A stretch of DNA of 25,928 nt from Euperipatoides rowelli (GCA_003024985.2 PXIH01S0000335.1); one strand, 5' to 3'. Shown: positions 1 to 10,122, numbered from the stretch's first letter. Notes: a model not told the origin generated them from the letters alone. Made by a program: numbers and translations.

Positions 1-370
1 TTATCATTCACCTTCCTCAAGCGAGTAAGGATGTAGCCCCGCCTACAAGTACCCGCCAGAGCAGCCTCTGGGGTACAACTCAGATGACCACACGTCAACT
101 CATAAAGATTCAGCAACCAAGCATCACTGACTCTATATGAGACACTATTCGCATGGCCATGTAAGATGATTGTAAGTGATCCATTACCGCAGTCCCACAA
201 TCACAAACACACGACATACAACACTTATTCTGGGAGCACCATTCTGCAACAGCAGGGAGCTCCCCCTCTGCTGGTGTCCCCCAAACTCGGAGAGCACCAG
301 TAGGAACGCTGAGCATCAGCTAAAATATTGGTACCACGACCCTCCTTAGTACTAAGGAGCAGCCACCATT
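1..370 (-). other. LINE A 3' UTR (partial)
   Basis: This non-coding stretch follows the ORF2 stop at 371. A block at about 95-160 is clearly similar to 15165-15230 in fragment D: both contain GATTCAGCAACCAAGCATCA. This links D to the A-type 3' UTR. No poly(A) signal or TTAGGG tract is visible before the window edge. Confidence 0.6.
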
Positions 371-1652
371 TCAGTTCAACATCCTCAAAGTCCGAATATA
401 GTATAGGAACAGGGCTCGCATCCAAAGTTCTGGTCTGCTCGTATCTTTAAGATTGTTGTTTACAGCAGCACTGAAAATGCGATAGCTCGTATACATGTAT
501 ATTAACAATACTGCCATCCTCAGAGTTGACAGTAACATCTTGTTCCTCCGTGGATCGTCCCCCCCAATGTTCAGGGGCTACTCCAGAATAGTCCTCTCCA
601 AAAATCGTTTCTCACGCCAAAGCACCCCTGAGTATATGCAGTCTTCAAAGACATGCGTCCACTGCGGGGATACCACATGGCAGACCGGACAATTGTCATG
701 GTTGGTAAGTCCCATTTTAAAATTCCTCCTAGGGGTATTAATTCTGTTGTGGTATATCCGCCAGGCGACATCAGACCACTTACCCGGGAGCATTGTATTC
801 CACAGTTTCCCCCATGGGGGTTAGTGTTATATACAGTACATGACTTAGGGAGAATGTTCTCTCGGGTCATTATTCTTAGGAAATTCTTATACACTTGGGC
901 TGGGCTAAACAGCACCAATGCTTGCACTTTGTCAAACTCCAATGGTTTCGCACTGTTCAGGAGCGTGGGAAGACCACACTCTCCATACTCAATATCTTCT
1001 GGCTCCACTGCATTAATCTCAAGGAGAGAATATCTGGCGCCCATCCAGTCCAGTATCTGGGTGGCAAATTCCCCTACATTTTTTGGCATGCAATCCGTGG
1101 TAATAACATTCCAAATTGGGTAGTTATTTCTATGGGCACCCCAATTGGGGAAATTAACCCCCGCTTCATCTAGGAGTCGATTATGATAGGCGGGTAGGTT
1201 CAACAACATTCCCAGGGTGGCCACCTCCGGGACCACTCTTGCAAGATCAAGAGCGCCCCATAGTTCTTTATATTCATTTGGAAAAGAGCCCTGTGTGAAG
1301 CTCCTTGCAGTGGTAAAAAACAGTTCTGTTCCTCCATATGGCGGGCCCGAGTTCTTCAGCATTGCACACATGACGCTTGCTTCGAGTGTGTAAGAATTCG
1401 CCAGGCAAGGCCGTTTGAACCTGGACACCCGGCAAGCCTGCAGTCTGACTTGGACATCCAGGAAGTCAAGCCCCCCATGCACCAGAGGGAGAACAAGTGT
1501 CTGCTTACCTACCCACCTTCTCCTATTTTCCCCCAGAAAGCATTGACCATGATCTGGTTGATCTTACATTTTTCAAGGCTGGTGGGAGATATGGTGTGGA
1601 GTATAAATATCACTTTAGACATCAAGTATGCTTTGATTACAGTTACCCTATC

Positions 1653-2879
1653 TTAATATGATAGGCGAAACAGCACCCCAGCAAGTCTTTGTGCGGTGGC
1701 CGACATGTCCTTTAACAAAGCTAGATAGCTTGATTGCTCGGCTTTATAACCCCCAAAAGTCACTCCAAGGGATTTGAATCCAATGGTGCTTACCCCTTGA
1801 TTACTCGATTGAAGCACCCTTGTCATCGTTTCAGGTAAGTTCGCCACAAATATCTGTGTTTTCGTGATATTCAGTGATGCCCCTGAGTATGCCTCGAAGC
1901 GTCTGAAAATTTCATACACTTGAGGCAGGGCATCAGCTGAGGAAAGAAACAGGGTTAAATCATCGGCATAAATCGAGACTGGGGCAGGGAGATCCCCGAT
2001 GCAGAAGGCCTGGGAACGAAGCTCCACCTTCAACATCCGTAACAGCGGCTCAATGAAAAAGGAATATAACACCCCCGAGCTAGGATCTCCCTGTTTCACT
2101 CCACACTCGATTTTCACCCTCCGGGATAGGTGTCCATTTACCGCCAGGTCAGTGGCTGATCCTTTGTACAGGAGCTGAATGAGCTTACGCGAAGCATCAT
2201 TAAGCTCCAATGCTTCAAACACTGCATCGAGGAAGTCGTGCAACGCTGAGTCAAAAGCCTTGGCCTGGTCAAGCGATGCCACCAGGAGGGGCTTCTTGCA
2301 TTTATTGGCAAACCATATTATATCCCTGGTGGCAATCAGGTTGCCAAGCATACACTGGCCTTTGATGGTGTATGCTTGCTCGACCGAGACCATGCCCTCA
2401 GCCAGCCATGACAGCATCACCGCCATTATTCGTGAGAAGATTTTATAGTCTCCATTCAACATTGTGATGGGGCGCCAGGCATCAAAGCACCCCAGATCAC
2501 TTTTCTTAGGGATGAACACCGTGTAGGCCTCTTTGAATGACGGTGAGAGCTCAAAAGATGTAAAAATTCCAGCAATAACTTCATGCAGTATATCTATTAT
2601 TTCGGCAAGGAACGCTTTGTAAAATTCATTAGTAAGCCCATCCAACCCAGGCGCTTTTCCATTTTTCAGCCCTTTAATTATATCTGAGATTTCAGTCTTG
2701 GATGGGATGGCAGCAAGTGCCATACTATCCCCATGATCAGCTTTCTGCATAAGATTAGGATGTTCGAGATGCCTGGCCCCATAATGGACTTGGGGTAATG
2801 TAGCATTGTCATGTGGTTTGTTATGGCCTCCCTTATTGCTCCATCTTCTTGATACACATTTCCATTGACTTCGATTCAT
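1653..2879 (-). CDS. LINE A reverse transcriptase segment (open, 408 codons)
   Basis: This is the best-preserved piece of A's ORF2. Visible RT landmarks are GKAPGLDGLTNEFYKAF (residues 75-90), FIPKKSDLG with WRPITMLN (122-142), motif A in LDQAKAFD (Asp at 204), GVKQGDPSSGVLYSFFIEPL (260-279), and the catalytic YADD box (304-307, bases 1970-1959). Thumb-side sequence includes FKSLGVTFGG. All three expected catalytic aspartates are present, so the polymerase core looks intact here. The first roughly 45 residues do not resemble LINE C and probably include out-of-frame sequence from the damaged linker, so the listed start is only the first ATG of the open frame. It is a fragment of a dead ORF2. 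Confidence 0.85.
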   Translation of the reverse strand: MNRSQWKCVSRRWSNKGGHNKPHDNATLPQVHYGARHLEHPNLMQKADHGDSMALAAIPSKTEISDIIKGLKNGKAPGLDGLTNEFYKAFLAEIIDILHEVIAGIFTSFELSPSFKEAYTVFIPKKSDLGCFDAWRPITMLNGDYKIFSRIMAVMLSWLAEGMVSVEQAYTIKGQCMLGNLIATRDIIWFANKCKKPLLVASLDQAKAFDSALHDFLDAVFEALELNDASRKLIQLLYKGSATDLAVNGHLSRRVKIECGVKQGDPSSGVLYSFFIEPLLRMLKVELRSQAFCIGDLPAPVSIYADDLTLFLSSADALPQVYEIFRRFEAYSGASLNITKTQIFVANLPETMTRVLQSSNQGVSTIGFKSLGVTFGGYKAEQSSYLALLKDMSATAQRLAGVLFRLSY

Positions 2880-3320
2880 GTCATCCTGGCTGCCTGTCGA
2901 GGCCTCGCCTGGGTTCTAACTCCAGCCCAAAAGTTTTTACCCGGCCNCGTTAGGCCGTGGCCGATTACCATGCTATCAACAAAGGGATCTTTGGGCTGAG
3001 CCTGCGCTGTTGACTAGCCTTCCGAGGTCTTTGCTTAATAAGTGGCTCGGGTCATTAATGAAGTCGGTTTTATCCAGCAGCTTACTTGTCATCGGCGCTC
3101 TAGGCCTGTGCATTCCATATTACCGAAGCACATTGCGTATCATATCGGGTATTGTTTGCTTTAGTCGTTCCCACTTGACAGCTGGCGGGAGGACATTTTC
3201 ACTCAAAAATTGCGTTATTAGGGCTGCTTGTCTGTTCCTAACCAGTTCATTTTCAAAGGCGCCATCTGGACACTTCCAGATTATTCTTCCAGGCTTCTTA
3301 CTCAGGTCACCTACCAGTAT

Positions 3321-3985
3321 TCACGCACATACTGCCAGGTGGTCAGACGCAGGTAATCTCGTAAGGGCAATGTCCTTACAGGTGATGTGACTGGGGTCAC
3401 TTGTGACAAAGATTTTATCTAGGCACCCTCCTCCCCTCATGAATGTGGGACCCGGTTTATTGTCCATGTGAGAAATCCAGATATTTTGCATGTTGGCATC
3501 AACCAGTGCGTCTTTTAGGTATGTACTCATCTCAACCGATTGATCCCTATTGAAGTCTCCGGCCATTAGAGTCACGGGGGTGTCCACTGACTTCAAGAAG
3601 CGGGCCAGCTTTATTGCCAGGGCAGCCCTGGTTAGCCTTGGTTTAGAGGATAAGTAAACCGATACCAAAGTTACGAGGATACCGTTAATCTCAATTTTGA
3701 CAGCCATCAAGTTTCCATCAATGCAGTTTACTCTTGAACAACAAGTAGAGGGGTGTTAAGCAGCCTTGATTTGTTCAGTATAATTGCGGTCCCCAGCGTT
3801 TGTTTGGGCCAGTATTGGAAAGGAAGACTTCCCATTTCTCTGAATTCAGAATGATTTTTTTCAGTCTTCACTTCCTGTAGGAATCCAATATCTACTTTTA
3901 GATTATCAAGTTGTTGGTATAAGCCACACTGTCTCTCGAGTGTAGCGAGTCCGGCAGTGTTAATAGTTAATATTTTTAGTTCCAT
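3321..3985 (-). pseudogene. LINE A apurinic-type endonuclease domain, one frameshift
   Basis: This is the N-terminal nuclease of ORF2 in the exonuclease-endonuclease-phosphatase fold. Visible catalytic motifs are the N of TINTAGL, the E of FLQEVKT, the D and N of MAGDFNRD, and a closing ASDH. A T-F-M-R...LDKI block sits between the last two, as expected for LINE AP-endonucleases. A frameshift near 3715-3728 separates the first 85 codons from the rest: LINE C reads ISDGNLMVVKINVN through the same point. In LINEs this domain nicks the target site; here it would be the candidate for telomeric-repeat specificity, which is inference only. Confidence 0.8.
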
Positions 3986-4041
3986 TGTGGGATTAATTAG
4001 GCTATGAGGAAAGTTAGTTCTTGACTATTTCATAGTAATAT

Positions 4042-4072
4042 CGCCTGTGTTTTGCAATAAGGGCGCAAGGCA
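4042..4072 (+). repeat. Left terminal inverted repeat of the Sola-like element
   Basis: This 31-bp end pairs with 7686-7656 on the other strand with two mismatches (positions 6 and 25). The shared core is TGTTTTGCAATAAGGGCG. An ATAT copy lies just outside at 4038-4041. Confidence 0.85.
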
Positions 4073-4623
4073 CAAATGATTTATTGTTCGGGAGGGCCAC
4101 AACAAAGAATTTTTCACCATGTAATTGCTTACTGGGTAAGCACCCTTGGGAGTAAAGTTTTAATTTTTAGGTATATTTCTAGGTGTTTGATGCTTAAATC
4201 ATGGCTTTTAAAAATTTGACTTGCTGACATTCCATGACCTTGAAAATGTTACTTATGCCCTTATTACCGATCATTAATAATTTGAACTGTTACTTACGCC
4301 CTTGTAAACATCTCATGAAATATTCATTTTATCAATAATATTGATCACTAAATGCAATAATATTGATCACTAAATGCTCATTAGGGACAATAAAGCAGAG
4401 ATGACATTTTTTTGTTTATTAACTGTAATTGACAGGTTTAACTTACATTTTTGCGAAGGTTGAATAACACAAAATAATAATTGGGAAGATACAAGAATAA
4501 GTAAAAATTTCTGCTTTAGACACTTTTTTGCTAATTGGAAATCAATTAATAAAACACTTTCAAAAAAGTGGAAAAAAAGCTTACTACTGAATACACATTT
4601 TAGATTGTTTGCAATATTAACTT
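4073..4623. repeat. Left subterminal region with TIR-core motifs and a 22-bp tandem duplication
   Basis: No gene is seen here. It lies between the left TIR and the transposase stop. Two inverted copies of the TIR core occur at 4251-4266 (ACTTATGCCCTTATTA) and 4292-4305 (ACTTACGCCCTTGT). A perfect 22-bp tandem duplication occupies 4333-4354 and 4355-4376 and contains CAATAATATTG. Subterminal motif copies are common transposase-binding sites in DNA transposons; that role here is inference. Confidence 0.6.
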
Positions 4624-5760
4624 TTAAACAGAACTATAATTGTTCAAGTTCATCACTGAGATTGTCATGTCTGTTTCATGTAGACAATCACGGGTTTGTT
4701 TAGAATGAGGAAGATTCTTGTACTCTTCATGGTATTGTAAGGGGATTGTAAATTTCTTGCATAATTTTTGTAAATCTTTATATTTTTGTTCAGAAATACA
4801 AATTTGACTGTTGTAAGCTTTGGAAGGCGCTATGTCTCTTATTCTTCTCTTCTTCACGATTATAGTTTCCATTGTTTTTTCATCATCATACCAGAAATTC
4901 ACCAGTTCATTTTCTGCTTCAAATATCACACCACGTATTTGAGACCATTTGATTCGATTTCCTTTATTGTCCGTGGCTGTTAATGGAAAAAATTTGTCTT
5001 GAGTAGAGCTCCAATTGATGATGTCATTGTAATTTAGTTTTTGAACGTTGGGAGGTTTGGCTGGTTCTTTAATGGCTAGAGGTATTACTAATGGCCAACA
5101 GGATGGAGCATAAATCGTTCGATTCCTTATAAACCCTTCTATAGCACTGTGAATGGTATCTGCTCCCATGTATGAATGTCCACTGACTAAAAACTTTAAA
5201 GTTAGTTTTCTCACATTTAGGATCGATTGAAATGTGTGAAACAACATACTAAAAACCGCTCTGTTCTTGTTTTGACCTGCACAATTGTCACAGTACAGAA
5301 TAAGGTCAAAATCACCAGTTCTTTCAGAGGAAATTGATTCTATCCAAAGTCTCACTGCTGTGGCAATTTCATTACACCCTTTTTTACCATCCAATTCACC
5401 CCAAACATAACAGTAACCAGTATTTGTACTGCTGTTGTACACTGTTAGATTGTAAAATGCATACTTCCTTGTGTAATAAAATAGGGCATTTTTTGAATGA
5501 GGAGTAGAGAGTACCTTTTGAAGATCAAAACTTGCAACCACTAATGAGGAATCTGTTTTTGCTTTCTGAATGTCTTCACCATATTCAGCAATAGTACTTT
5601 TCTTTAACTTGTGTTTGTACTGCAGTTTTTCTTGTGGAGCAATTACACCAGCTTTTCTTTTGTTCTTCATTTCAGTGCAGAAAATACACTTGTCTTTTTT
5701 TGGTTTGTGGAAACAAGTTGAAAGTGCGGAATTCTTTCTTGAACACTTGAATTTCAGCAA
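4624..5760 (-). CDS. Transposase catalytic segment (open, 378 codons)
   Basis: This holds the catalytic part of the Sola-like transposase. It opens with a Cys/His cluster (CFHKPKKDKCIFC, residues 16-28). Candidate DDE residues of an RNase H-like fold are Asp79 in VVASFDLQ, Asp158 in LILYCDNCAGQNKNR, and Glu208 in HSYMGADTIHSAIEG. A DNC-G-QNKNR motif followed by H...D..H..IE is a signature I associate with a widespread uncharacterised insect and invertebrate protein family thought to derive from such transposases; the exact family name is from memory. The true protein starts far upstream, so ATG 5760 is only the first Met after the frameshift. Confidence 0.7.
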   Translation of the reverse strand: MLKFKCSRKNSALSTCFHKPKKDKCIFCTEMKNKRKAGVIAPQEKLQYKHKLKKSTIAEYGEDIQKAKTDSSLVVASFDLQKVLSTPHSKNALFYYTRKYAFYNLTVYNSSTNTGYCYVWGELDGKKGCNEIATAVRLWIESISSERTGDFDLILYCDNCAGQNKNRAVFSMLFHTFQSILNVRKLTLKFLVSGHSYMGADTIHSAIEGFIRNRTIYAPSCWPLVIPLAIKEPAKPPNVQKLNYNDIINWSSTQDKFFPLTATDNKGNRIKWSQIRGVIFEAENELVNFWYDDEKTMETIIVKKRRIRDIAPSKAYNSQICISEQKYKDLQKLCKKFTIPLQYHEEYKNLPHSKQTRDCLHETDMTISVMNLNNYSSV

Positions 5761-6910
5761 ACTTTTTTCCTTCTTCCTTCATTTGCTTTTTGTAGTCATC
5801 GAAAATAATCCTTCTGTTCAGACGTGATGGTAAGTACTTCTTTTGTGAATTTTTTCTTGTGTAGTGGGAGGGAACTGCAGGCAATCCCTTGATAAAGGTT
5901 CGTACTCCTTCAATAATATCATCTTTCGTTTTATTTATCTTTTGACAATGGCCTCTGTCATCTTCCTTGGCTGTGTTCATTTGGGTTGCATGTGAAAGAG
6001 TGTATCAAATTTTTTTCTCAGAATCTGCTAACGTTGCCATAAAAATTTTTCTACACACTTCAGTTGACTGACCATTAATCTCCAAATTGTAATGATAAAT
6101 TACATTTCTCTTTTCCTTGTTTATAGTTGTGGACTTCCTTCTTTTAACATCTGCTTTTGTTATATGAGAGCAAATCCAGTCTCTTTGCTGCTGATCACTA
6201 AGTGGATAAAAAGCCGAAAAGACTGCTTGTCGTTCTTCGTCAAGTATGTTCTTGCAATTAAGTGTGCATTTTGTACAAGGGTTTGGTTTTAAAGCTTTTC
6301 CAGGCACAAAGCGCTCTTTTGCATTTTTGTATGGTAGACCAGACTGTTTATCTAACTTTCTTTGCACTCTCTTGTTAACAAATTTAACTTTTTTCGGAGC
6401 ATCACCAACTACTTGTTCGAGATCCGAATCGACACTGTCAGATTCATTTGAAACCATAACGGGTGCTGTCTTTTTCCTTTTTCTAGGCGATTTTGCACTT
6501 GCCTTCTTTACTCTCTTTGTTCTTTCCTCTTGAAGAGGTTCATCATCTTCTGAAGAACTACTATTGCTGTTAGAAGGGTGGTAATTGTCGCTGGAACCAT
6601 TAGAAGAGATAGTTTCTGAATCAGTTTCTTCATCTGAACCTGAAGGTTCCGCAGCTGCGAGATTCACTTGATCTCCTTGAATTTGAGACGTACTGCTAGC
6701 AGAAGGCACACTGGAATGAACTGAATGAATGTTTTGGTTGCTGTCAGGTATATTTAGAGTCATAGAGTTATCAGGCTCCGCATAATTTATTACTGTGTGT
6801 TTTGTTGGTGGTGGGTGCTGTGATGATTCTTGATTGATGACTTGTGGAGATTTGGGATTGTCTACAGATGTAGCATTTCCATGTGAATCTTCAATTGGTT
6901 GATACGCAAC

Positions 6911-7004
6911 CTACAATGAGGATAGTTTTTATTAGTACTTGAATAATAGGCTATTTACTCTAATAATTAAAATATTAAAATAATTATAATAACTACAAAT
7001 TTAC
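6911..7004 (-). other. Candidate 94-bp intron in the transposase gene
   Basis: On the minus strand the exon ends CCACAG, followed by gtaaattt; the intron is AT-rich and ends cattgtag before GTTGCGTATCAACC. Removing it joins EVPQ to VAYQPIED in phase 0 and keeps the frame open to the 6005 stop. Without splicing, a stop follows EVPQVNL at once. Confidence 0.65.
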
Positions 7005-7395
7005 CTGTGGCACCTCTGTAGCATCGTCAACTTCTTGCCTTTCTATTCTAGCCAATTCTGCAGATGCATCTGTTTTACAAGTGCAAATAGCTTTTGCCAC
7101 AGCACCCCATTCTTTGTTTTTGTACCGTACATTTAAAGCACTTTCCACTTTGATATCACCACCTAAAACTTCTGATCCTTTTACAACATCAAGACTGTTT
7201 GTATCATTCCATTCTATGACTAGCCATAGATCATCTCTACAAAAAATACCAGTTTTTGTTCTATTCATGATGGCAACTGATTTGAATGACACGTTTTCAC
7301 TGTTTGGGGCTCTCAATTGACCTAAAAAGAGAGGATAATGAAATTAGAAAGTTATCAACACAGCACAAAAGTACCCAGAAAATTCCAGCATCACT

Positions 7396-7527
7396 ATAGG
7401 TGTTGTGCAATAAGGGCGCAAGTAGCTACTTACGCCCTTCTTTCATATAGTTTTTCCTGTAAAAAATTTATGTGAATGGTAATAAGGGCTCAAGTGGCTC
7501 CTTAAGCCCTTAATGCACAACACCTAT
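7396..7527. repeat. 132-bp inverted-repeat block inside the Sola-like element
   Basis: Perfect 14-bp arms (ATAGGTGTTGTGCA at 7396-7409 and its complement at 7514-7527) enclose two palindromes, 7409-7439 and 7481-7514, each built from the TIR core AATAAGGGC. The outer part resembles the parent TIR (GTGTTGTGCAATAAGGGCGC against GTGTTTTGCAATAAGGGCGC). It may be a small non-autonomous relative inserted near the end, or a subterminal binding array. No clear target duplication is visible. Confidence 0.6.
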
Positions 7528-7655
7528 GGATAGTACCTGTGCCTTAAGCCCCACTCAACTCTCTCATTAATAGAGATACACTTACACCCTTATTACATAT
7601 TATAAAATATTGCTTCCTGGCTACATATGCACTTAACACAAATTTGAAAAATATA

Positions 7656-7686
7656 TGCCTTACGCCCTTATTGCAAAACAGAGGCG
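7656..7686 (-). repeat. Right terminal inverted repeat of the Sola-like element
   Basis: This is the partner of 4042-4072. Read on the minus strand from 7686 it begins CGCCTCTGTTTTGC. An ATAT copy lies just outside at 7687-7690. Confidence 0.85.
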
Positions 7687-7763
7687 ATATATACTAGGGG
7701 TATCTCCGAGGTAAGCAAAGTAAGTCTCAACTGAGAGAATCAAATCACAGGTCTTATTTCCGT

Positions 7764-10122
7764 GGCATTTTGCCACTTACTCGCTCCTTATACTTGTTTG
7801 CCGACGCCTACAAAGCCGGCGACAAGTAATCAGACATCGATGGTGTATTTCTTTTGCTGGGGCCTTTCACCTCTCGTGCCTTTTTTGCGTGAGCTTCGGC
7901 AGCCTCCCCTATGAAGTCCTCAATCAAATCATATTTTCTATTTGATTTTAAAAAAAGCTCTATGCTTATTGAAGGACCTCAAGGCGTCTTCAACATCAAG
8001 CCGCTCCAAGATCGTATCAGGGTATTTACCTTTTTTTTCTTTGTGGCTGTTTGCTTCAAGAAACGTAGATGCCACAGAAAACGTTATCTGGCTTGTCAGC
8101 CGGAGTTTTCTGTTTCTTCACGCACTTTGGCCCACTTAGAGCCTTTCTGTTTCCAGAGGGGAGCGGGACAATACGTCTCAGAATCATCCGCCTCTTTTCC
8201 AGCAGCTTTTTGGCGAAGTGTACTCGCCCCTCACCCGCTGTATCAGTGCGTACATCATACTTATAATCGCGTGCAGGACTCAATGTTGGACGTTGACTCA
8301 ACCCCATACTGCTTCCACCCACCCCTACAAACACTGGGGCCTTAGCGTCATGCGCAGCTGGGCCCGCCGTGGCCATCTTGGCAGCAAGTGCCCATTTCTT
8401 GGCCCACCCTCTGTTAGGGTCAAACACTGGATTAGTATACAGTCTCCAGGCTGCAGTTTCATCTTTGGGAAATCTATCCTGTTTCCCGCCTTTCTCCACT
8501 AAATTGATGTCAGTCCCATCACGTGCATTCCGGCAATTTCGACGAAAGTGGCCAGTTTGACCGCAGCCGAAACACCGCGGCAAGTCCGACATCACTGTAG
8601 CTTCAAACGATTTCCCCGCAAAGTCAATCAGGACCGTCTCAGGTAGTGTGGTTTCCTTCGACATCCTTATGAAAATTTTTCTTCAGCAGGACTTAATATG
8701 TTTAAGGCCCCTATCAGAAGAGGGTGCAAAAATGAATTTGCAGTCATCGGGTGTGCAGGTCCCCCATGACTTCAGGGCCCTACACACCGATGAGTGCGGA
8801 ATAATGGTCGGGACGTTGGTCAACGTTACCAGTACCGGCTTTTCTGAGAGACAATACACTTTGAACCACGTCCCTCCTACGTCAAGTCCAGTTTCGACAA
8901 TGTGGTCTACTGCACCAGGATCACTTAGTGTTATTTCCATGCGGGCGCGGTCGTCACCATTAAATGCCACGATGTTCTTCCCTACGACCACGCCCGCGGC
9001 AGCAAGGTAATCATTCAGGGTAAACCCGTAGGACCCAGAATGTGGACTGGAGATATTTTTCCAATTCCACGGATTCCACTCTAAGGCTTTCTCTGTCAGC
9101 ATCGGATAGGATTATCCCAATTAACGGATCCTCATCACTTGACGAACTGGGTACCACCTCGTGGTATTTCCATCTTTGCAGGCTCAGCCACTAAGCTTTG
9201 CACTTCACATATCCTCTTCTCTCCTAATTTATCTTGCAGCAGCTTTGCCTCATCCCCAATGATGACTTCTGACAGGTGTTCCTGTCATCCATAGCCCGGG
9301 GGGAATCAGGNACACTATCGACCCTGCCACTTTGGCTTTTAGCCTAGGGCAGGAGGGTGGAGCCTCTCATCAAGATTTCTTCGAGTTACCCATACTCAGC
9401 ATTCCCGCTGCCATGCTTTTTGCTTTTGGGTTCCACTGGATTCCTAGCGTAGGCTAGCACCAGGCGCCGATTCAGTTTCGCCATGGTCCTTCTAGACCTT
9501 TGAGTAATTCTAGAAGGAGGGGTGTAAATCACGTCTTTCCTCAAGGAAAGCGGGGGTGAAGCAGTGCTGGAGGGTGAGGAGGTAGTAGTTTCCTCTTCCG
9601 ATTCGACAGTTTCAGTTACATCGACCCAGATAGATATAATCGCCGCCCCTTCCAAACCTTCCTTATTTGTTGGCATCTGTATATCTAGGTCCATAGGTAC
9701 AGTTCCTGACTCAAATGTCATTCCAAGTTGGAGATCGTCATCTGAGCAGTCCGTACTATTGTATTCCACCAACCCAGGTTTGCAGGCAATTTGTGTGTCT
9801 ACTATTGACGTCACGCCCCCGACCATTGACTCCTGGGATTCCTTCATCCTCTGGCCGGGGGAATTTCTGATTCACTCGATGCATTTGACATTGACTCACC
9901 TTCTACCTGATCGCATGCATGATGAGACTGCCCATTCGCCGACTTAGCAGTCTCATCCTCACCGCTGTTTAATTCTATGGCACAGTGTTCAATGCCTTCA
10001 ATAGCCATGATCGTGCCCACTTGGGGGCCGGAAATCAGACCAAGGGGGTCCGAAGTGTCCATACCTTCATCGTCTAACCCCTCAGTATCATTGTTGGGTG
10101 CTGGATTGCAACTAGTCTCCAT
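7764..10122 (-). pseudogene. LINE A ORF1: gag-like RNA-binding protein, broken
   Basis: ORF1 begins at ATG 10122 and can be traced to TAA at 7766-7764 by comparison with LINE C (about 750-790 codons). Order: an acidic Ser/Asp/Glu-rich N-terminus; a basic patch (SRITQRSRRTMAKLNRR) near 9480; a compact domain at 9102-8683 with VAFNGDDRARMEITLSDPGA and VLVTLTNVP; a CCHC knuckle CFGCGQTGHFRRNC; then a low-complexity tail ending with ILERLDVEDALRSFNKHRAF and KYDLIEDFIGEAAE. Breaks: frameshift at 9847-9844, a damaged interval 9385-9103 (N at 9311), TGA at 8683, frameshift near 8060, TAG after NKHRAFFKIK, and TAG at 7810. Such proteins coat LINE RNA in ribonucleoprotein particles. Confidence 0.8.
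8056..8664 (-). CDS. LINE A ORF1 zinc-knuckle segment (open, 202 codons)
   Basis: This open piece carries VLIDFAGKSFEATV followed by CFGCGQTGHFRRNC, a C-x2-C-x4-H-x4-C nucleic-acid-binding knuckle. LINE C has the same pair (MIDFAGQSFEARV, CFACGKSGHIRRNC). The in-frame TGA at 8683 just upstream replaces an arginine codon present in C, so translation from the true ORF1 start could not reach this point. Confidence 0.75.
   Translation of the reverse strand: MSKETTLPETVLIDFAGKSFEATVMSDLPRCFGCGQTGHFRRNCRNARDGTDINLVEKGGKQDRFPKDETAAWRLYTNPVFDPNRGWAKKWALAAKMATAGPAAHDAKAPVFVGVGGSSMGLSQRPTLSPARDYKYDVRTDTAGEGRVHFAKKLLEKRRMILRRIVPLPSGNRKALSGPKCVKKQKTPADKPDNVFCGIYVS

Larger units (their letters stand above)
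371..3985 (-). pseudogene. LINE A ORF2: endonuclease-reverse transcriptase polyprotein, broken
   Basis: ORF2 starts at ATG 3985 (MELKILTINTAGLATLERQ) and can be followed by homology to LINE C down to TGA at 371, a span of about 1,200 codons in both copies. Order: AP-endonuclease (3985-3321), a damaged linker (3320-2880, with an N at 2946), reverse transcriptase (2879-1653), and the C-terminal region (1482-371). The last part holds a P-G-K-W-S-D-V-A-W-R motif and a knuckle-like CPVC...H...C pattern near 700-640. Frameshifts are visible near 3728-3710, near 1650-1480 and near 800, and there is a stop at 578. Family knowledge: such proteins nick the target DNA and reverse-transcribe their own RNA there. 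This copy cannot make a full protein. Confidence 0.85.
4624..7321 (-). pseudogene. Sola-like transposase gene, spliced, interrupted by a stop and a frameshift
   Basis: The gene reads from a 3' splice site (ctttttag before 7321) through exon 7321-7005, an intron, then exon 6910 onward to TAA at about 4624. The first exon encodes a compact segment with LWLVIEWNDTNSLDVV. The second has an acidic Ser/Asp-rich stretch, a basic K/R cluster (KRVKKASAKSPRKRKK, a likely nuclear signal), a Cys cluster (CTKCTLNCKN) and a predicted DNA-binding region. An in-frame TGA at 6007-6005 falls between FMATLADSEKKI and YTLSHATQMN, with family-like sequence continuing in frame after it. A frameshift near 5710-5722 separates the basic segment from FHKPKKDKCIFC. 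An exon upstream of 7321 is implied but not identified. The copy is probably inactive. Confidence 0.7.
4042..7686 (-). mobile_element. Sola-like DNA transposon nested in the LINE A inter-ORF spacer
   Basis: The element has terminal inverted repeats of about 31 bp that begin CGCCT and share the core TTTTGCAATAAGGGCG, with two mismatches between ends. It is flanked by ATAT on both sides (4038-4041 and 7687-7690), which fits a 4-bp target duplication; because ATAT is palindromic, a longer TIR ending ATAT cannot be excluded. It carries a minus-strand transposase-like gene. It lies exactly between LINE A's ORF2 start (3985) and ORF1 stop (7764). LINE C has a continuous spacer of about 115 bp there, so the empty site is known by comparison. 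The Sola call rests on the 4-bp duplication and the DNCAGQNKNR-type catalytic region and is tentative; a cut-and-paste DDE element is much surer. Confidence 0.8.

Noticed and set aside
495-1173. Plus-strand open frames of 90-156 codons over 495-1173
   Set aside because: They are antisense shadows of LINE A ORF2 and show no known motif.
4624-7316. piggyBac-type element
   Set aside because: There is no TTAA duplication at the ends, and the transposase motifs (DNCAGQNKNR, HSYMGADTIH) are not piggyBac-like.
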